From contig JBEKEX010000008.1 in assembly GCA_050013615.1 (NCBI GenBank), positions 1 to 30,710 of the forward strand: a stretch of 30,710 nucleotides of DNA, in the 5' to 3' direction. The stretch is from JBEKEX01 sp050013615 (GTDB lineage Bacteria; Chloroflexota; Anaerolineae; Anaerolineales; Anaerolineaceae). A program made the position numbers and the translations under genes. The notes below the pieces were generated by a model. It saw only the letters and a list, made by a program, of their open reading frames with translations. It made no database searches and was not told the origin of the DNA. Of this stretch, positions 7,293 through 14,121 are shown piece by piece; position 1 is the first letter of the stretch, and each line of letters begins with the position of its first letter.

Positions 7293-7355
7293 GTCTGAAC
7301 AAAGTCAAAGTGCTACCGATCCTTCCCAAATAGGGAGCGGGCTAAACTGTTAGAC
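7293..7355 (+). repeat. attC-like short site ending in GTTAGAC
   Basis: The segment runs from GTCTGAAC (7293-7300) to GTTAGAC (7349-7355), which matches GTTRRRY. The ends are inverted complements apart from one extra G, and the 63-base length is like short attC sites. A small TCCC/GGGA hairpin lies at 7324-7336. The inner L boxes pair poorly, so the call is weak. Confidence 0.33.
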
Positions 7356-7372
7356 CTTTCTAGAGAGATGAA

Positions 7373-7498
7373 ATGCCTATCAACTCAAGAGTAAATCAAT
7401 TGCAAGCTATTGAGGCAATCGCAACAAATGCCACTTCAATGATTTCTTTACTTCTAAGCACCCAACAACACCCAAATGCCTGCATTGCTTCTCCCTAG
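7373..7498 (+). CDS. Possible 41-residue ORF or gene remnant
   Basis: An ATG at 7373, 17 bases after the GTTAGAC core, opens a 41-codon frame ending at TAG 7496-7498. A GAGAG stretch lies about six bases before the ATG. The product (MPINSRVNQL...) contains an Ala/Ile/Leu-rich stretch and matches no family I know. The surrounding 7258-7719 gap otherwise holds no convincing gene; a minus-strand frame at 7407-7616 (69 codons) overlaps it and cannot be excluded. The most economical reading is a short or decayed cassette gene. Confidence 0.3.
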   Translation: MPINSRVNQLQAIEAIATNATSMISLLLSTQQHPNACIASP

Positions 7499-7598
7499 CC
7501 TGCTTCCACAGGCGTCCATGTTTGTAATCGATAGCCATCGCTACATTAGCACCTGAAATCGGTGCTAAGCTCTCTAAAATTTCTATAGACAGCTTACT

Positions 7599-7703
7599 GC
7601 CTAACATCGTCTCCAACCAGACAGCGGTTCTACTGCCCGTATTGAGCGGAGTCGAAATGCCACCACTCTGCCTCTCAAAAAGAGATTAGCCATACTGTTA
7701 TGC
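7599..7703 (+). repeat. attC-like segment from GCCTAAC to GTTATGC
   Basis: GCCTAAC (7599-7605) matches the left core RYYYAAC exactly. GTTATGC (7697-7703) is one base off GTTRRRY and lies 16 bases before the HNH-like gene start. The 105-base span is within the attC range. The internal arms do not pair well by eye. This segment plus 7356-7598 fills the long gap before the HNH gene. Confidence 0.33.
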
Positions 7704-7719
7704 GGCGCCAAGGTTATTT

Positions 7720-8685
7720 ATGACAATAAACCCAAACAAAACCCCATTTGCGCAATTTGATGGTATGAATTTCTCGAACAACCAGTGCTTTCTCTGTGGA
7801 AAACCTTTGCGAGAAAATACAAATAGCAAAGAACATGTTTTTCCTAAGTGGCTTCTAAACCGATACAATCTTTGGGATCAATCAATTATTCTCCTCAACC
7901 GTACAAGCTTACCCTATCGCTCTCTTACAATACCGTGTTGCTCCACCTGTAATAACGAACACCTATCAAGACTAGAAAATGATATAGAGAGGGCTATTAA
8001 TAATGGGCCAAATTGTGTAGCCCAAGTAGATAAAATCCGTTTATACCAATGGATGGGAAAAATATTTTTAGGTCTATTCTATCGGGAATTATTCCTATCA
8101 GCAGACCGTTCAAATCCTGAGCTTGGTTCGATCACAACACCAGCATTCTTGCAAGATTACCGCGCGCTTCACGGGTTTCTCCAATCAATAATGAAGCCCA
8201 TCGAATTTCATGATTTCTTCCCAGGATCCTTATTTATATTCGAGATTGAAACAATACCCGAAATAGGCGCTTTTGATTACTCGGACAATTTTATTGGGAT
8301 GACACTTTCTCTTCGAATGGGAAATATTGGAATAATAGCCTGTCTAAAGGATGACGAGCAAGTGCTCGAAACATTATCAGAACTTTATCAAGCAATGAAA
8401 AGAGTCAAGCTTCACCCTATCCAGTTTGACGAACTCTGTGCACTCATTTTCTACAAATCTTTTTCTATGGTTCGAGACGGCAAGTACGTTTCGATGACCA
8501 CGCCTGAAAATCGAACCACAATAGTCAAATTACCAGGCTGGAGCCTTGAACCGATTTTCAGTAAATGGGACAACAAGATTTATGTTCGTTTTCTAGAAGA
8601 ATTCTGGGCTAAATGGGGTATAACTATTGATGAGATTTTTGTTCCCCCTAATTCGATTAGAAGCTATCTTGGAGAATACTTATGA
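7720..8685 (+). CDS. HNH endonuclease-like treble-clef zinc protein
   Basis: 321 residues. The first 85 form an HNH/treble-clef-like zinc module: CFLCGK (Cys23, Cys26), SKEHVFPKWLL with Glu38-His39, and CCSTCNNEH (Cys74, Cys77, Asn78, His81). The SKEH-x-PKW arrangement is typical of a family of HNH-type proteins often found in genomic islands and defence loci. In this family the EH pair and the CxxCN..H turn supply the metal and catalytic residues. The remaining 235 residues are helical and aromatic-rich and are not recognised; they may be a sensor or target-binding domain. Cleavage of nucleic acid is an inference from the motif. The gene is AT-rich, starts 16 bases after a GTTATGC core, and CCAAGG before the ATG is a weak Shine-Dalgarno. 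Confidence 0.78.
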   Translation: MTINPNKTPFAQFDGMNFSNNQCFLCGKPLRENTNSKEHVFPKWLLNRYNLWDQSIILLNRTSLPYRSLTIPCCSTCNNEHLSRLENDIERAINNGPNCVAQVDKIRLYQWMGKIFLGLFYRELFLSADRSNPELGSITTPAFLQDYRALHGFLQSIMKPIEFHDFFPGSLFIFEIETIPEIGAFDYSDNFIGMTLSLRMGNIGIIACLKDDEQVLETLSELYQAMKRVKLHPIQFDELCALIFYKSFSMVRDGKYVSMTTPENRTTIVKLPGWSLEPIFSKWDNKIYVRFLEEFWAKWGITIDEIFVPPNSIRSYLGEYL

Positions 8686-8704
8686 ACCGCCAACAGGGAG
8701 AACT

Positions 8705-8791
8705 ACCTAATAACGCAATTCTCTATGCTACGTCCTGGGGGTGATCCGCGATATCGCTCGCACACAGGGCGCATTTGCCAAAAATTAGCGC
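8705..8791 (+). repeat. Intergenic repeat, copy A
   Basis: Begins with ACCTAATAACGC (8705-8716) and ends with a hairpin-like unit GGCGCATTTGCCAAAA (8768-8783) closed by GCGC at 8788-8791. Both blocks recur in the same order at 9270-9337 (11/12 and 15/16 identical). The unit follows the HNH-like gene by 19 bases. GAGAA/TTCTC also pair around the first block. Confidence 0.55.
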
Positions 8792-8920
8792 GATAATGTG
8801 AAATAATCTCGCCGGGCGGTTGGGTGGCATGGCGATGCTCGAAAGCAATAACACACTTTACCTGGTTTAACCCGATCAATTCAATAGCGCATTTCTAGAC
8901 CACAGAAAGGAAAGGTTCAC

Positions 8921-9199
8921 ATGGCAACGTATCTGATGTTTGGCAAGTACTCGACGGAAGCCGCAAAGGCCATCAGCGCCAAACGCACCGACCAGGCGGT
9001 TGCAACGATCAAACAAAATGGCGGAGAACTCAAGGCAGGGTATGCCCTACTCGGCGACATCGACCTGGTACTCATCGTCGACCTGCCCGACACGGAGCAT
9101 GCGATGAAGACCTCGGCTGCCTTGAGCAAACTGCTGGGGGTCTCATTCAGCACTGCACCGGCTTTAAGCATGGAAGCTTTCGACAAACTCATAGGATAG
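8921..9199 (+). CDS. GYD domain protein
   Basis: 92 residues, the full length of the GYD family (PF08734). The opening MATYLMFGKYS, the central GGELKAGYALLGDIDLVLIV (which includes the Gly-Tyr and Asp of the family name region) and the alpha/beta ferredoxin-like pattern are all in place. GYD proteins are small cytoplasmic proteins of unknown function, common in soil and hot-spring bacteria and archaea. AAAGGAAAGG precedes the start. Its base composition is closer to the normal chromosome than its AT-rich left neighbours. It sits between two copies of an intergenic repeat. No operon partner is evident. Confidence 0.88.
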   Translation: MATYLMFGKYSTEAAKAISAKRTDQAVATIKQNGGELKAGYALLGDIDLVLIVDLPDTEHAMKTSAALSKLLGVSFSTAPALSMEAFDKLIG

Positions 9200-9269
9200 C
9201 CTCGTCCAGTTCAAATGCCTTGCCGGGATTCTTGCTTTGGGCGGGAAGACAGCCCGGCTCATGAAACTA

Positions 9270-9337
9270 ACCTAGTAACGCGCCTCGTTCCACGCATACT
9301 GCACTCGAAACCCTGGCGCCTTTGCCAAAAGTGGCGC
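9270..9337 (+). repeat. Intergenic repeat, copy B
   Basis: ACCTAGTAACGC (9270-9281) and GGCGCCTTTGCCAAAA (9315-9330) repeat the two blocks of the copy at 8705-8791. GCGCC (9316-9320) pairs with GGCGC (9333-9337), with TTT/AAA inside, giving a hairpin. It lies between the GYD and DUF3267 genes; the rest of 9200-9465 shows no convincing gene. A TATAAT at 9411-9416 may serve the next gene. Confidence 0.55.
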
Positions 9338-9465
9338 AAAAAATCCATACAATACACAACGTGTATGATGTATGAGGCTTGCTTACTAATTATCGCTGGC
9401 CGCTTGAAGTTATAATTTACGAAAAACCATCACAGAATAATTCTTGGAAACAAGAAGGGAACCTC

Positions 9466-10071
9466 GTGCCTATTTCAAACTCAGTTTCGGGCAAGCCACC
9501 CTCCGACTACAAAGAAGTGCTTTATTGGAAAATTAGCGAAAAGGCCGGTCGTATTGCTATGATGAATTTATTGCCGATTCCATTGGCTGTCGTTTTTGGA
9601 ATTAGCTTCTTCATTTTTGTGCGTCTGTTTGGTAACTCACCAAAATTCATATGGAGCGATAATGAGATTTTGATTTTCCTGATTGGCACTATTGTAGTGT
9701 TGGTACTACATGAATTTGTACATGGTTTAACCATGCAAGCTTTTGGCGCAAAAGCAAAGTACGGTTTTTGGGGGAAGGGATTGATGTTCTATGCCAAAGC
9801 GCCCGGGTATGCTTTCAAACGTAATCAATACCTTATCATTATTCTCGGCCCGTTGGTATGCCTGAGCATCTTGGCGTGTTGTGGGATTGCGATTCAGTCG
9901 GGCACATCCATTGTATGGCTGTTTGCCATTTGGGCAATCGTTAATGCCAGTGCATCCGGCGGCGATGTGTGGATAACGGCTATTGTGCTTCGTTATCCTG
10001 CATCCGCCTTTGTTGTTGATGAACGCGATGGGATGCGAATTTATCTGCCACAAAGTGACGACGAAAATTGA
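9466..10071 (+). CDS. DUF3267 family putative membrane zincin metalloprotease
   Basis: 201 residues from a GTG at 9466, chosen because AAGAAGGGA lies seven bases upstream; an in-frame ATG at 9379 precedes the TATAAT at 9411-9416 and has no Shine-Dalgarno. The motif HEFVH at 82-86 within GTIVVLVLHEFVHGLTMQA is the HExxH zinc site embedded in a membrane segment, and GDVW at 166-169 may give the third ligand, as in DUF3267/site-2-protease-like proteins. Membrane segments lie at about 34-54, 67-90, 120-142 and 149-172. The family is predicted to cut membrane-bound substrates; no substrate is known. The gene is moderately AT-rich and followed by a structured segment at 10094-10165. Confidence 0.84.
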   Translation: MPISNSVSGKPPSDYKEVLYWKISEKAGRIAMMNLLPIPLAVVFGISFFIFVRLFGNSPKFIWSDNEILIFLIGTIVVLVLHEFVHGLTMQAFGAKAKYGFWGKGLMFYAKAPGYAFKRNQYLIIILGPLVCLSILACCGIAIQSGTSIVWLFAIWAIVNASASGGDVWITAIVLRYPASAFVVDERDGMRIYLPQSDDEN

Positions 10072-10093
10072 TTGACCTGTGAGTCTTGGCTGC

Positions 10094-10165
10094 GTCCAAC
10101 AAAGCGTGCAGTCGACAAGTGAAAGCGCCGGCGTGGGAGGCGCGGCCAGCACCGACAAGCCTAAC
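10094..10165 (+). repeat. Structured segment with two RYYYAAC cores
   Basis: GTCCAAC (10094-10100) and GCCTAAC (10159-10165) both match the integron left-core consensus RYYYAAC. The first is followed by AAAGCGTGCAGTCGAC, similar in look to attC L'' boxes, and a GCGCC/GGCGC hairpin lies between. No GTTRRRY on the same strand closes the unit, so at best it is a broken site. It lies 22 bases after the DUF3267 gene; the remaining 10166-10316 shows nothing I can name. Confidence 0.3.
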
Positions 10166-10316
10166 GGGTCAGTTCTTTTCTTTATCATCCAGTCAAAGGC
10201 AACTTGAGACAAAGCCTCTCAATCTTTACAAGGGTAAACCGCGAACTGGAATTTTAGCTTTTACCACGCGCCGCGGTCCACGGAAACTTTCAACGCGAAT
10301 AACCTTTTCATACGAA

Positions 10317-11732
10317 TCAAGGCTGGAGATTTGAAGCATCGATGTTGATAAATGCTTCGACTTTCGCTTCGGACCCCTGAAACCCTGGCGATAGATCAAC
10401 TGTAAAGGGGGTTGACCCATTTGCCGGTACCGAGGTCACAGTAATGCTTCCACCATCCAGAATATTACCCTGTGCATCGAACGCCAGCGTATCCACCTGG
10501 AGAACCCCATTGAAATCTGTGCCAGATTGGTTTTTTACGACACCTGTTATCTTCGGCGTCGATCCTGGCTCAGATGAAGCAGGTATAAAAGTCAATTCCG
10601 CCGTTTGAAACGGAACAGCAGTCAGTGAACCGGTATATATCGCACCGGATCCCACCTGTAATTCGATTTTGTCAGGCTTTATACCCGGAACTCCACCGCC
10701 GGTTACAGCAATGCCCGTCGTCTCACCGGGAAAAAGCAGGCAGGAGACCGGTTGGACAAGAGTCGAGAGCACACCCTTGGTATCGTAGGCCGTGATCTGA
10801 TAAACCAGGTTCGTAATGGCTCTTTGTTTGTCCGTGTTTTGGATGATGAAACCGCCCAAATAACTTCCTGTTTCATTGTTCACAATGATATTCTGCGCCA
10901 CGACCGAGACCAGGTTTTCGTTAGTGTCCGCTGACTGCAAAATATCAAAATCGACCAGCTGTGGGTACAATTCGATCTTGGCCGGATTCCCCACCAATTT
11001 GTTTACCTGCATCGTAAAAGCCACCTGACTCTTGGCGGGCACGTAGGTCAGGTCAACAGCACCTCCACCAACGAAATTGCCTGTCTCATCAAACGCCAGC
11101 CCGGTGAGGTGTACCTCGGAATTCATCCTATAAACCATGTTTTGCTCCAAATTACTTTGGAGGGTACCCGTGATCTCATAAAAATCATTATCTGTAAAAT
11201 GGATAAGCTGGTCTTCCTTGGCGGAAAACAAGGGGAGTGTAACCGTTACTTTCCGTAAAATTCCCGTGTTTGGCGATAACGTCACATCCACTTTGGCAGC
11301 GGTCTGATTATCCCCCACGTTGCCATATTGCAGAACCGCGGTCTGGTCTCCGGGCAAGAGCGTATTAATGATATTCATGGGAGCAGTGTCCAGGACATTA
11401 CCGCCGGCATCACTGATCGTCACTTTATATTGTTGCATCAGGACCGCATATCCCTGGTTCGGGTTCTTGACCATAAAGGTATATTCGACGACATTGTCAT
11501 ATTGGATGAAAGAGGGTTGGCCGACCAATTGGATGGGTTGAACACTTTGAGTGGATTGTTCGGTTTGAGCAGTGGGTGTCGACATCACGCCGATGGTTGC
11601 TGGCGCTGATGTCACAGACTCGTTTGTTGTCGAAGGTACAGGTGCTGTCGGACTGCAGGCCTGTGACAGGAATACCAGAGTGACCAAAACGAGTATTGAG
11701 TTTATGGTTCTCTTTCGATTGATGTCTGCCAT
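10317..11732 (-). CDS. Putative lipoprotein with repeated FxLYD-like beta domains
   Basis: 471 residues from the ATG at 11732, set by GGAGGG six bases upstream; a start 21 bases earlier lacks this. A basic N-region and hydrophobic core (ILVLVTLVFLSQAC) end in a cysteine, so this is probably a lipoprotein, though the lipobox is not perfect (Ser at -3). A Thr/Ser/Pro/Gln-rich linker runs to about residue 60. Then come about four repeats, each with a pattern such as ITAYDTKGVL or VDTLAFDAQGNILDGG followed by VPANGSTPFTV. This is the layout of FxLYD-type immunoglobulin-like domains, which are extracellular and of unknown binding function. The repeats lie near 85-125, 195-235, 290-330 and 400-455. 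It stands alone between two plus-strand genes. Confidence 0.77.
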   Translation of the reverse strand: MADINRKRTINSILVLVTLVFLSQACSPTAPVPSTTNESVTSAPATIGVMSTPTAQTEQSTQSVQPIQLVGQPSFIQYDNVVEYTFMVKNPNQGYAVLMQQYKVTISDAGGNVLDTAPMNIINTLLPGDQTAVLQYGNVGDNQTAAKVDVTLSPNTGILRKVTVTLPLFSAKEDQLIHFTDNDFYEITGTLQSNLEQNMVYRMNSEVHLTGLAFDETGNFVGGGAVDLTYVPAKSQVAFTMQVNKLVGNPAKIELYPQLVDFDILQSADTNENLVSVVAQNIIVNNETGSYLGGFIIQNTDKQRAITNLVYQITAYDTKGVLSTLVQPVSCLLFPGETTGIAVTGGGVPGIKPDKIELQVGSGAIYTGSLTAVPFQTAELTFIPASSEPGSTPKITGVVKNQSGTDFNGVLQVDTLAFDAQGNILDGGSITVTSVPANGSTPFTVDLSPGFQGSEAKVEAFINIDASNLQP

Positions 11733-11886
11733 CAGTTCCCTCCAGGATGACAAGATATATCCGGATGAAGATACGAATTACGTGCCCAATGCATCTTCCC
11801 GCCATAGCCGGTACCGTGCAGTGATCATGTACTTTTATTATAGATTATTTCGATTTAGCGGTGAGCGGTTTTCTCTGTGAGTTTTT

Positions 11887-12555
11887 ATGAAGAAACACGA
11901 AAAAGATATCATCCGAATAGCAGCCATGCCGTTAAATGTCTATACGACTTACCAGAAACAGCGCGATAATAAATTATCATCTCGCCCGTCCCCCATCGAT
12001 CCCGGCCATCCGAATAACATCATCCAATACAGCCAAGGCGAGCCGCAATCAAAAGGATCATGGCTTATGGATAACGACCACGATCATGAAGATGAGGATC
12101 AGCACGCACGCCCTTCTCATGTGCAAGACCTGAGAAGAAGTCGCGTGGTGGTACCTTCGCGCTCCCAAATCGACTGGGACAGAAAGCAAAAAGACCTGGA
12201 TAGAACCCCCAGAACCCAACAGAAGGTGGTCAAGCCTCACGACTGGAACGAATCCCAGAAAAGCTCGCAAAGCTGGAGCGAGGCCCAGGAAGCCATGAGA
12301 AGGCGCCGCGACGCCCAGGTCAAGATGCCTGACCGGGTGCCGCCGGTCTATTTCGTCGCCATTGCGGTCATCGGAGGCATCTTCGGGGCGTTGCGCGGGC
12401 TCAACTATGGGGTATGGCCTTTCAACGGGGGGTGGCTGGGAGGCGTCACCGGCGCGCTGGCCGGTGTGGTAATGGGTTTGCTGGGCGGCTCGATTATCAT
12501 CCTGGTCATCCAGGAGATCATCGCAACAATGTCGTCAAACCGGAAACGGCGATAA
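11887..12555 (+). CDS. Hypothetical protein with charged N-terminus and C-terminal membrane hairpin
   Basis: 222 residues if read from ATG 11887, which has no good Shine-Dalgarno. An internal ATG at 12067 has AAAAGGA nine bases upstream and would give 162 residues starting MDNDHDHEDEDQHARP; it may be the true start. The N-terminal part is highly hydrophilic, rich in Arg, Lys, Asp, His and Gln. Near the C-terminus are two hydrophobic segments at about 152-170 and 182-213, the second glycine-rich, then a basic tail (SSNRKRR). This suggests a cytoplasmic charged domain anchored by a membrane hairpin. No family is recognised. A strong terminator follows directly, so the gene ends its transcript here. 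Confidence 0.62.
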   Translation: MKKHEKDIIRIAAMPLNVYTTYQKQRDNKLSSRPSPIDPGHPNNIIQYSQGEPQSKGSWLMDNDHDHEDEDQHARPSHVQDLRRSRVVVPSRSQIDWDRKQKDLDRTPRTQQKVVKPHDWNESQKSSQSWSEAQEAMRRRRDAQVKMPDRVPPVYFVAIAVIGGIFGALRGLNYGVWPFNGGWLGGVTGALAGVVMGLLGGSIIILVIQEIIATMSSNRKRR

Positions 12556-12572
12556 GATTTCAGCGAATGCCG

Positions 12573-12600
12573 GCGCGAGGATTGCTCCTCGCGCTTTTTT
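12573..12600 (+). terminator. Intrinsic terminator
   Basis: GCGCGAGGA (12573-12581) and TCCTCGCGC (12586-12594) form a 9-bp GC-rich stem with loop TTGC and then six Ts. It lies 17 bases after the stop of the two-TM protein gene. Confidence 0.93.
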
Positions 12601-12607
12601 GACTCTC

Positions 12608-12635
12608 TTGACAAATCCGTCGTTCGTGATATTAT
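12608..12635 (+). promoter_or_regulatory. Promoter of the PadR/membrane protein operon
   Basis: A perfect TTGACA (12608-12613), a 16-base spacer and TATTAT (12630-12635), placed between a terminator and the PadR gene with palindromes just downstream. Confidence 0.8.
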
Positions 12636-12638
12636 TAC

Positions 12639-12668
12639 GTTATACGATATATCGTCATATGTTATAAC
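12639..12668 (+). promoter_or_regulatory. Palindromic operator, probably for the adjacent PadR
   Basis: ACGATATATCGT (12644-12655) is a perfect 12-bp palindrome and GTTATAAC (12661-12668) a second 8-bp one; GTTATA at 12639 with TATAAC at 12663-12668 forms an outer pair. They lie between the -10 and the start codon, where bound repressor would block transcription. Confidence 0.6.
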
Positions 12669-12680
12669 ACGGAGCGTACT

Positions 12681-12992
12681 ATGAACCTGGCTGATTTCGG
12701 ACGTTTCTCTGATCCGGCGTTGCTCATCCTGGCTAGCCTGGCCGACGGGCCCAAGCATGGCTACGGGATGATGAATGACATTGAAACGATGACGGGCGTG
12801 CGCCTGGGCGCCGGCACACTATACGGGGCACTGGCACGCCTGGAAAGCTCCGGCCTTATCGCCGCGCTGCCCGCCGATGATCGCCGCCGCCCCTACCAGT
12901 TGACGGCCAAAGGCGCGGCCGCCCTGCGCGAGCAGTTGAACCTGCTGCAAAAGCTGGCCACGACAGGGCTCAAAAGGCTTGCTACGGCATGA
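12681..12992 (+). CDS. PadR family transcriptional regulator (short form)
   Basis: 103 residues, one winged helix-turn-helix domain of the PadR family. Marks are ALLILASLADGPKHGYGMM (helix 1 with the family HGY) at about 14-32, GVRLGAGTLYGALARLESSG (recognition helix with the GTLYxxLxRLE signature) and RRRPYQLTAKGAAALREQL (wing and following helix). There is no long C-terminal dimer domain, so it is a PadR-s2-like protein. Its promoter carries a perfect palindrome downstream of the -10, which suggests autorepression. GGAG precedes the ATG. The stop overlaps the start of the membrane protein gene (ATGA at 12989-12992), so the two are translationally coupled and probably act together, the regulator sensing a ligand or stress tied to the membrane protein. 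Confidence 0.93.
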   Translation: MNLADFGRFSDPALLILASLADGPKHGYGMMNDIETMTGVRLGAGTLYGALARLESSGLIAALPADDRRRPYQLTAKGAAALREQLNLLQKLATTGLKRLATA

Positions 12993-13960
12993 ACGTCCGC
13001 AGTTGGCTGATCCACCTTTACCCGCGCCCCTGGCGCGAACGCTATGGCGAGGAATTCGACGTGCTGCTCGAAGAGTGCCTGCACTCCCCACTCGACGTGG
13101 TCGATATTTTTCTCGGCGCCCTCGACGCACATCTGGAATTCCCTATCGAAACAAATTGGAGGTTGATGAATATGGTGAACAAACTTCGCACCATGCTGTT
13201 GATCGTTTTCACAGGTTATATCGGCTTTATTATCGGCGGGCTCGCCTTCTACGGGCTGGTGGATGACAGTCCCATGGCGCTGCTCATGAAGACAGGGACG
13301 GACGTCCCGCTTTCTGCTGCCTGGGTCACCGTCGAAATCGGCGCAGTCATTGCACTGTTTGCCGTGGTCATCGGCGGGCTGCCCATCGGCTGGCGCCTAC
13401 TGCGCCGGGCACTGACGTCCTCACGCCAGGACCTCAAACTGCTGCTGGTTCCGGTGCTGGCTTTCCTGGCACTCGTCCTCTACTTCGCCTTCGAGTTCAC
13501 CGTTTATACGGGAAGATTGCCAATCACCGGTATTACTCAAACCGTATCGCATGACAATTTCCCGATTGGCAACCGCATCCTGATCGGTGGAAGTATGGTA
13601 GTGTTGGTGCTGGGCGCCATTGCCAGCACAGTCGCGGTGTGGAAAGTCCTCGCCCATACGGAAGCAGCCGAAAACACCTCGACAGATGTCGAAGGCCTGC
13701 CATCGATGAAATTGTACAAGCGCGCCTTTGTCCCGGCAGTCATCACCACCGGCAGCATGTTGGTGATGCTCGTCGGCACCATCATTTGGAGCGGCCTGGC
13801 TTATTCGTCCATGCCGCAGGTGTTTGCAGAGGATTGGGGGTTGCTGCAGGCCAACACCACCGGCTCAATGATTGAGATCGTCGTCATCATGGCGCTCTCG
13901 ACTGCCCTGGCGTTCTTCGGTCTGGTGCGCGGTTGGTCGGCGCGCCGGTCGATGGCCTGA
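12989..13960 (+). CDS. Six-TM membrane protein coupled to PadR
   Basis: 323 residues. The N-terminal 50 residues (LYPRPWRERYGEEFDVLLEE) form a soluble amphipathic module that is often seen next to PadR regulators, before a permease-like part. Six hydrophobic segments lie at about 68-91, 110-133, 149-170, 195-218, 247-270 and 293-314. No transport motif or ATP-binding domain is visible and I cannot assign a substrate. The start overlaps the PadR stop by four bases (ATGA). PadR plus a membrane protein often makes a drug- or envelope-stress-responsive unit, but that is family knowledge rather than something seen here. A hairpin follows the stop. Confidence 0.85.
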   Translation: MNVRSWLIHLYPRPWRERYGEEFDVLLEECLHSPLDVVDIFLGALDAHLEFPIETNWRLMNMVNKLRTMLLIVFTGYIGFIIGGLAFYGLVDDSPMALLMKTGTDVPLSAAWVTVEIGAVIALFAVVIGGLPIGWRLLRRALTSSRQDLKLLLVPVLAFLALVLYFAFEFTVYTGRLPITGITQTVSHDNFPIGNRILIGGSMVVLVLGAIASTVAVWKVLAHTEAAENTSTDVEGLPSMKLYKRAFVPAVITTGSMLVMLVGTIIWSGLAYSSMPQVFAEDWGLLQANTTGSMIEIVVIMALSTALAFFGLVRGWSARRSMA

Positions 13961-13989
13961 TAAGTCTTGGTACTGGATAATTTATCACC

Positions 13990-14023
13990 GGCAGGGTGAA
14001 TATTCGCCCTGCCAGATTGTTTT
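13990..14023 (+). terminator. Intrinsic terminator of the PadR operon
   Basis: GGCAGGG (13990-13996) pairs with CCCTGCC (14007-14013), and the loop contains the palindrome GAATATTC. A modest T-run (ATTGTTTT) follows. Confidence 0.75.
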
Positions 14024-14121
14024 AAAGCACCCTATCTGATCTGCTTTTCGATGGACAAATCGTCGTAAGCCTCAAAAGAACAGGCTACAATATACATAAA
14101 CCACTCAAAGGAGAAGCCAGC

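Noticed and set aside
8819..8825. GTTGGGT as a further integron core after the HNH-like gene
   Set aside because: It matches GTTRRRY, but no convincing left partner or arms were found and it is 95 bases from the next start codon.
9215..9415. 66-codon plus-strand ORF before the DUF3267 gene
   Set aside because: No Shine-Dalgarno, unusual Cys/Trp/Arg composition, and it spans the repeat copy at 9270-9337.
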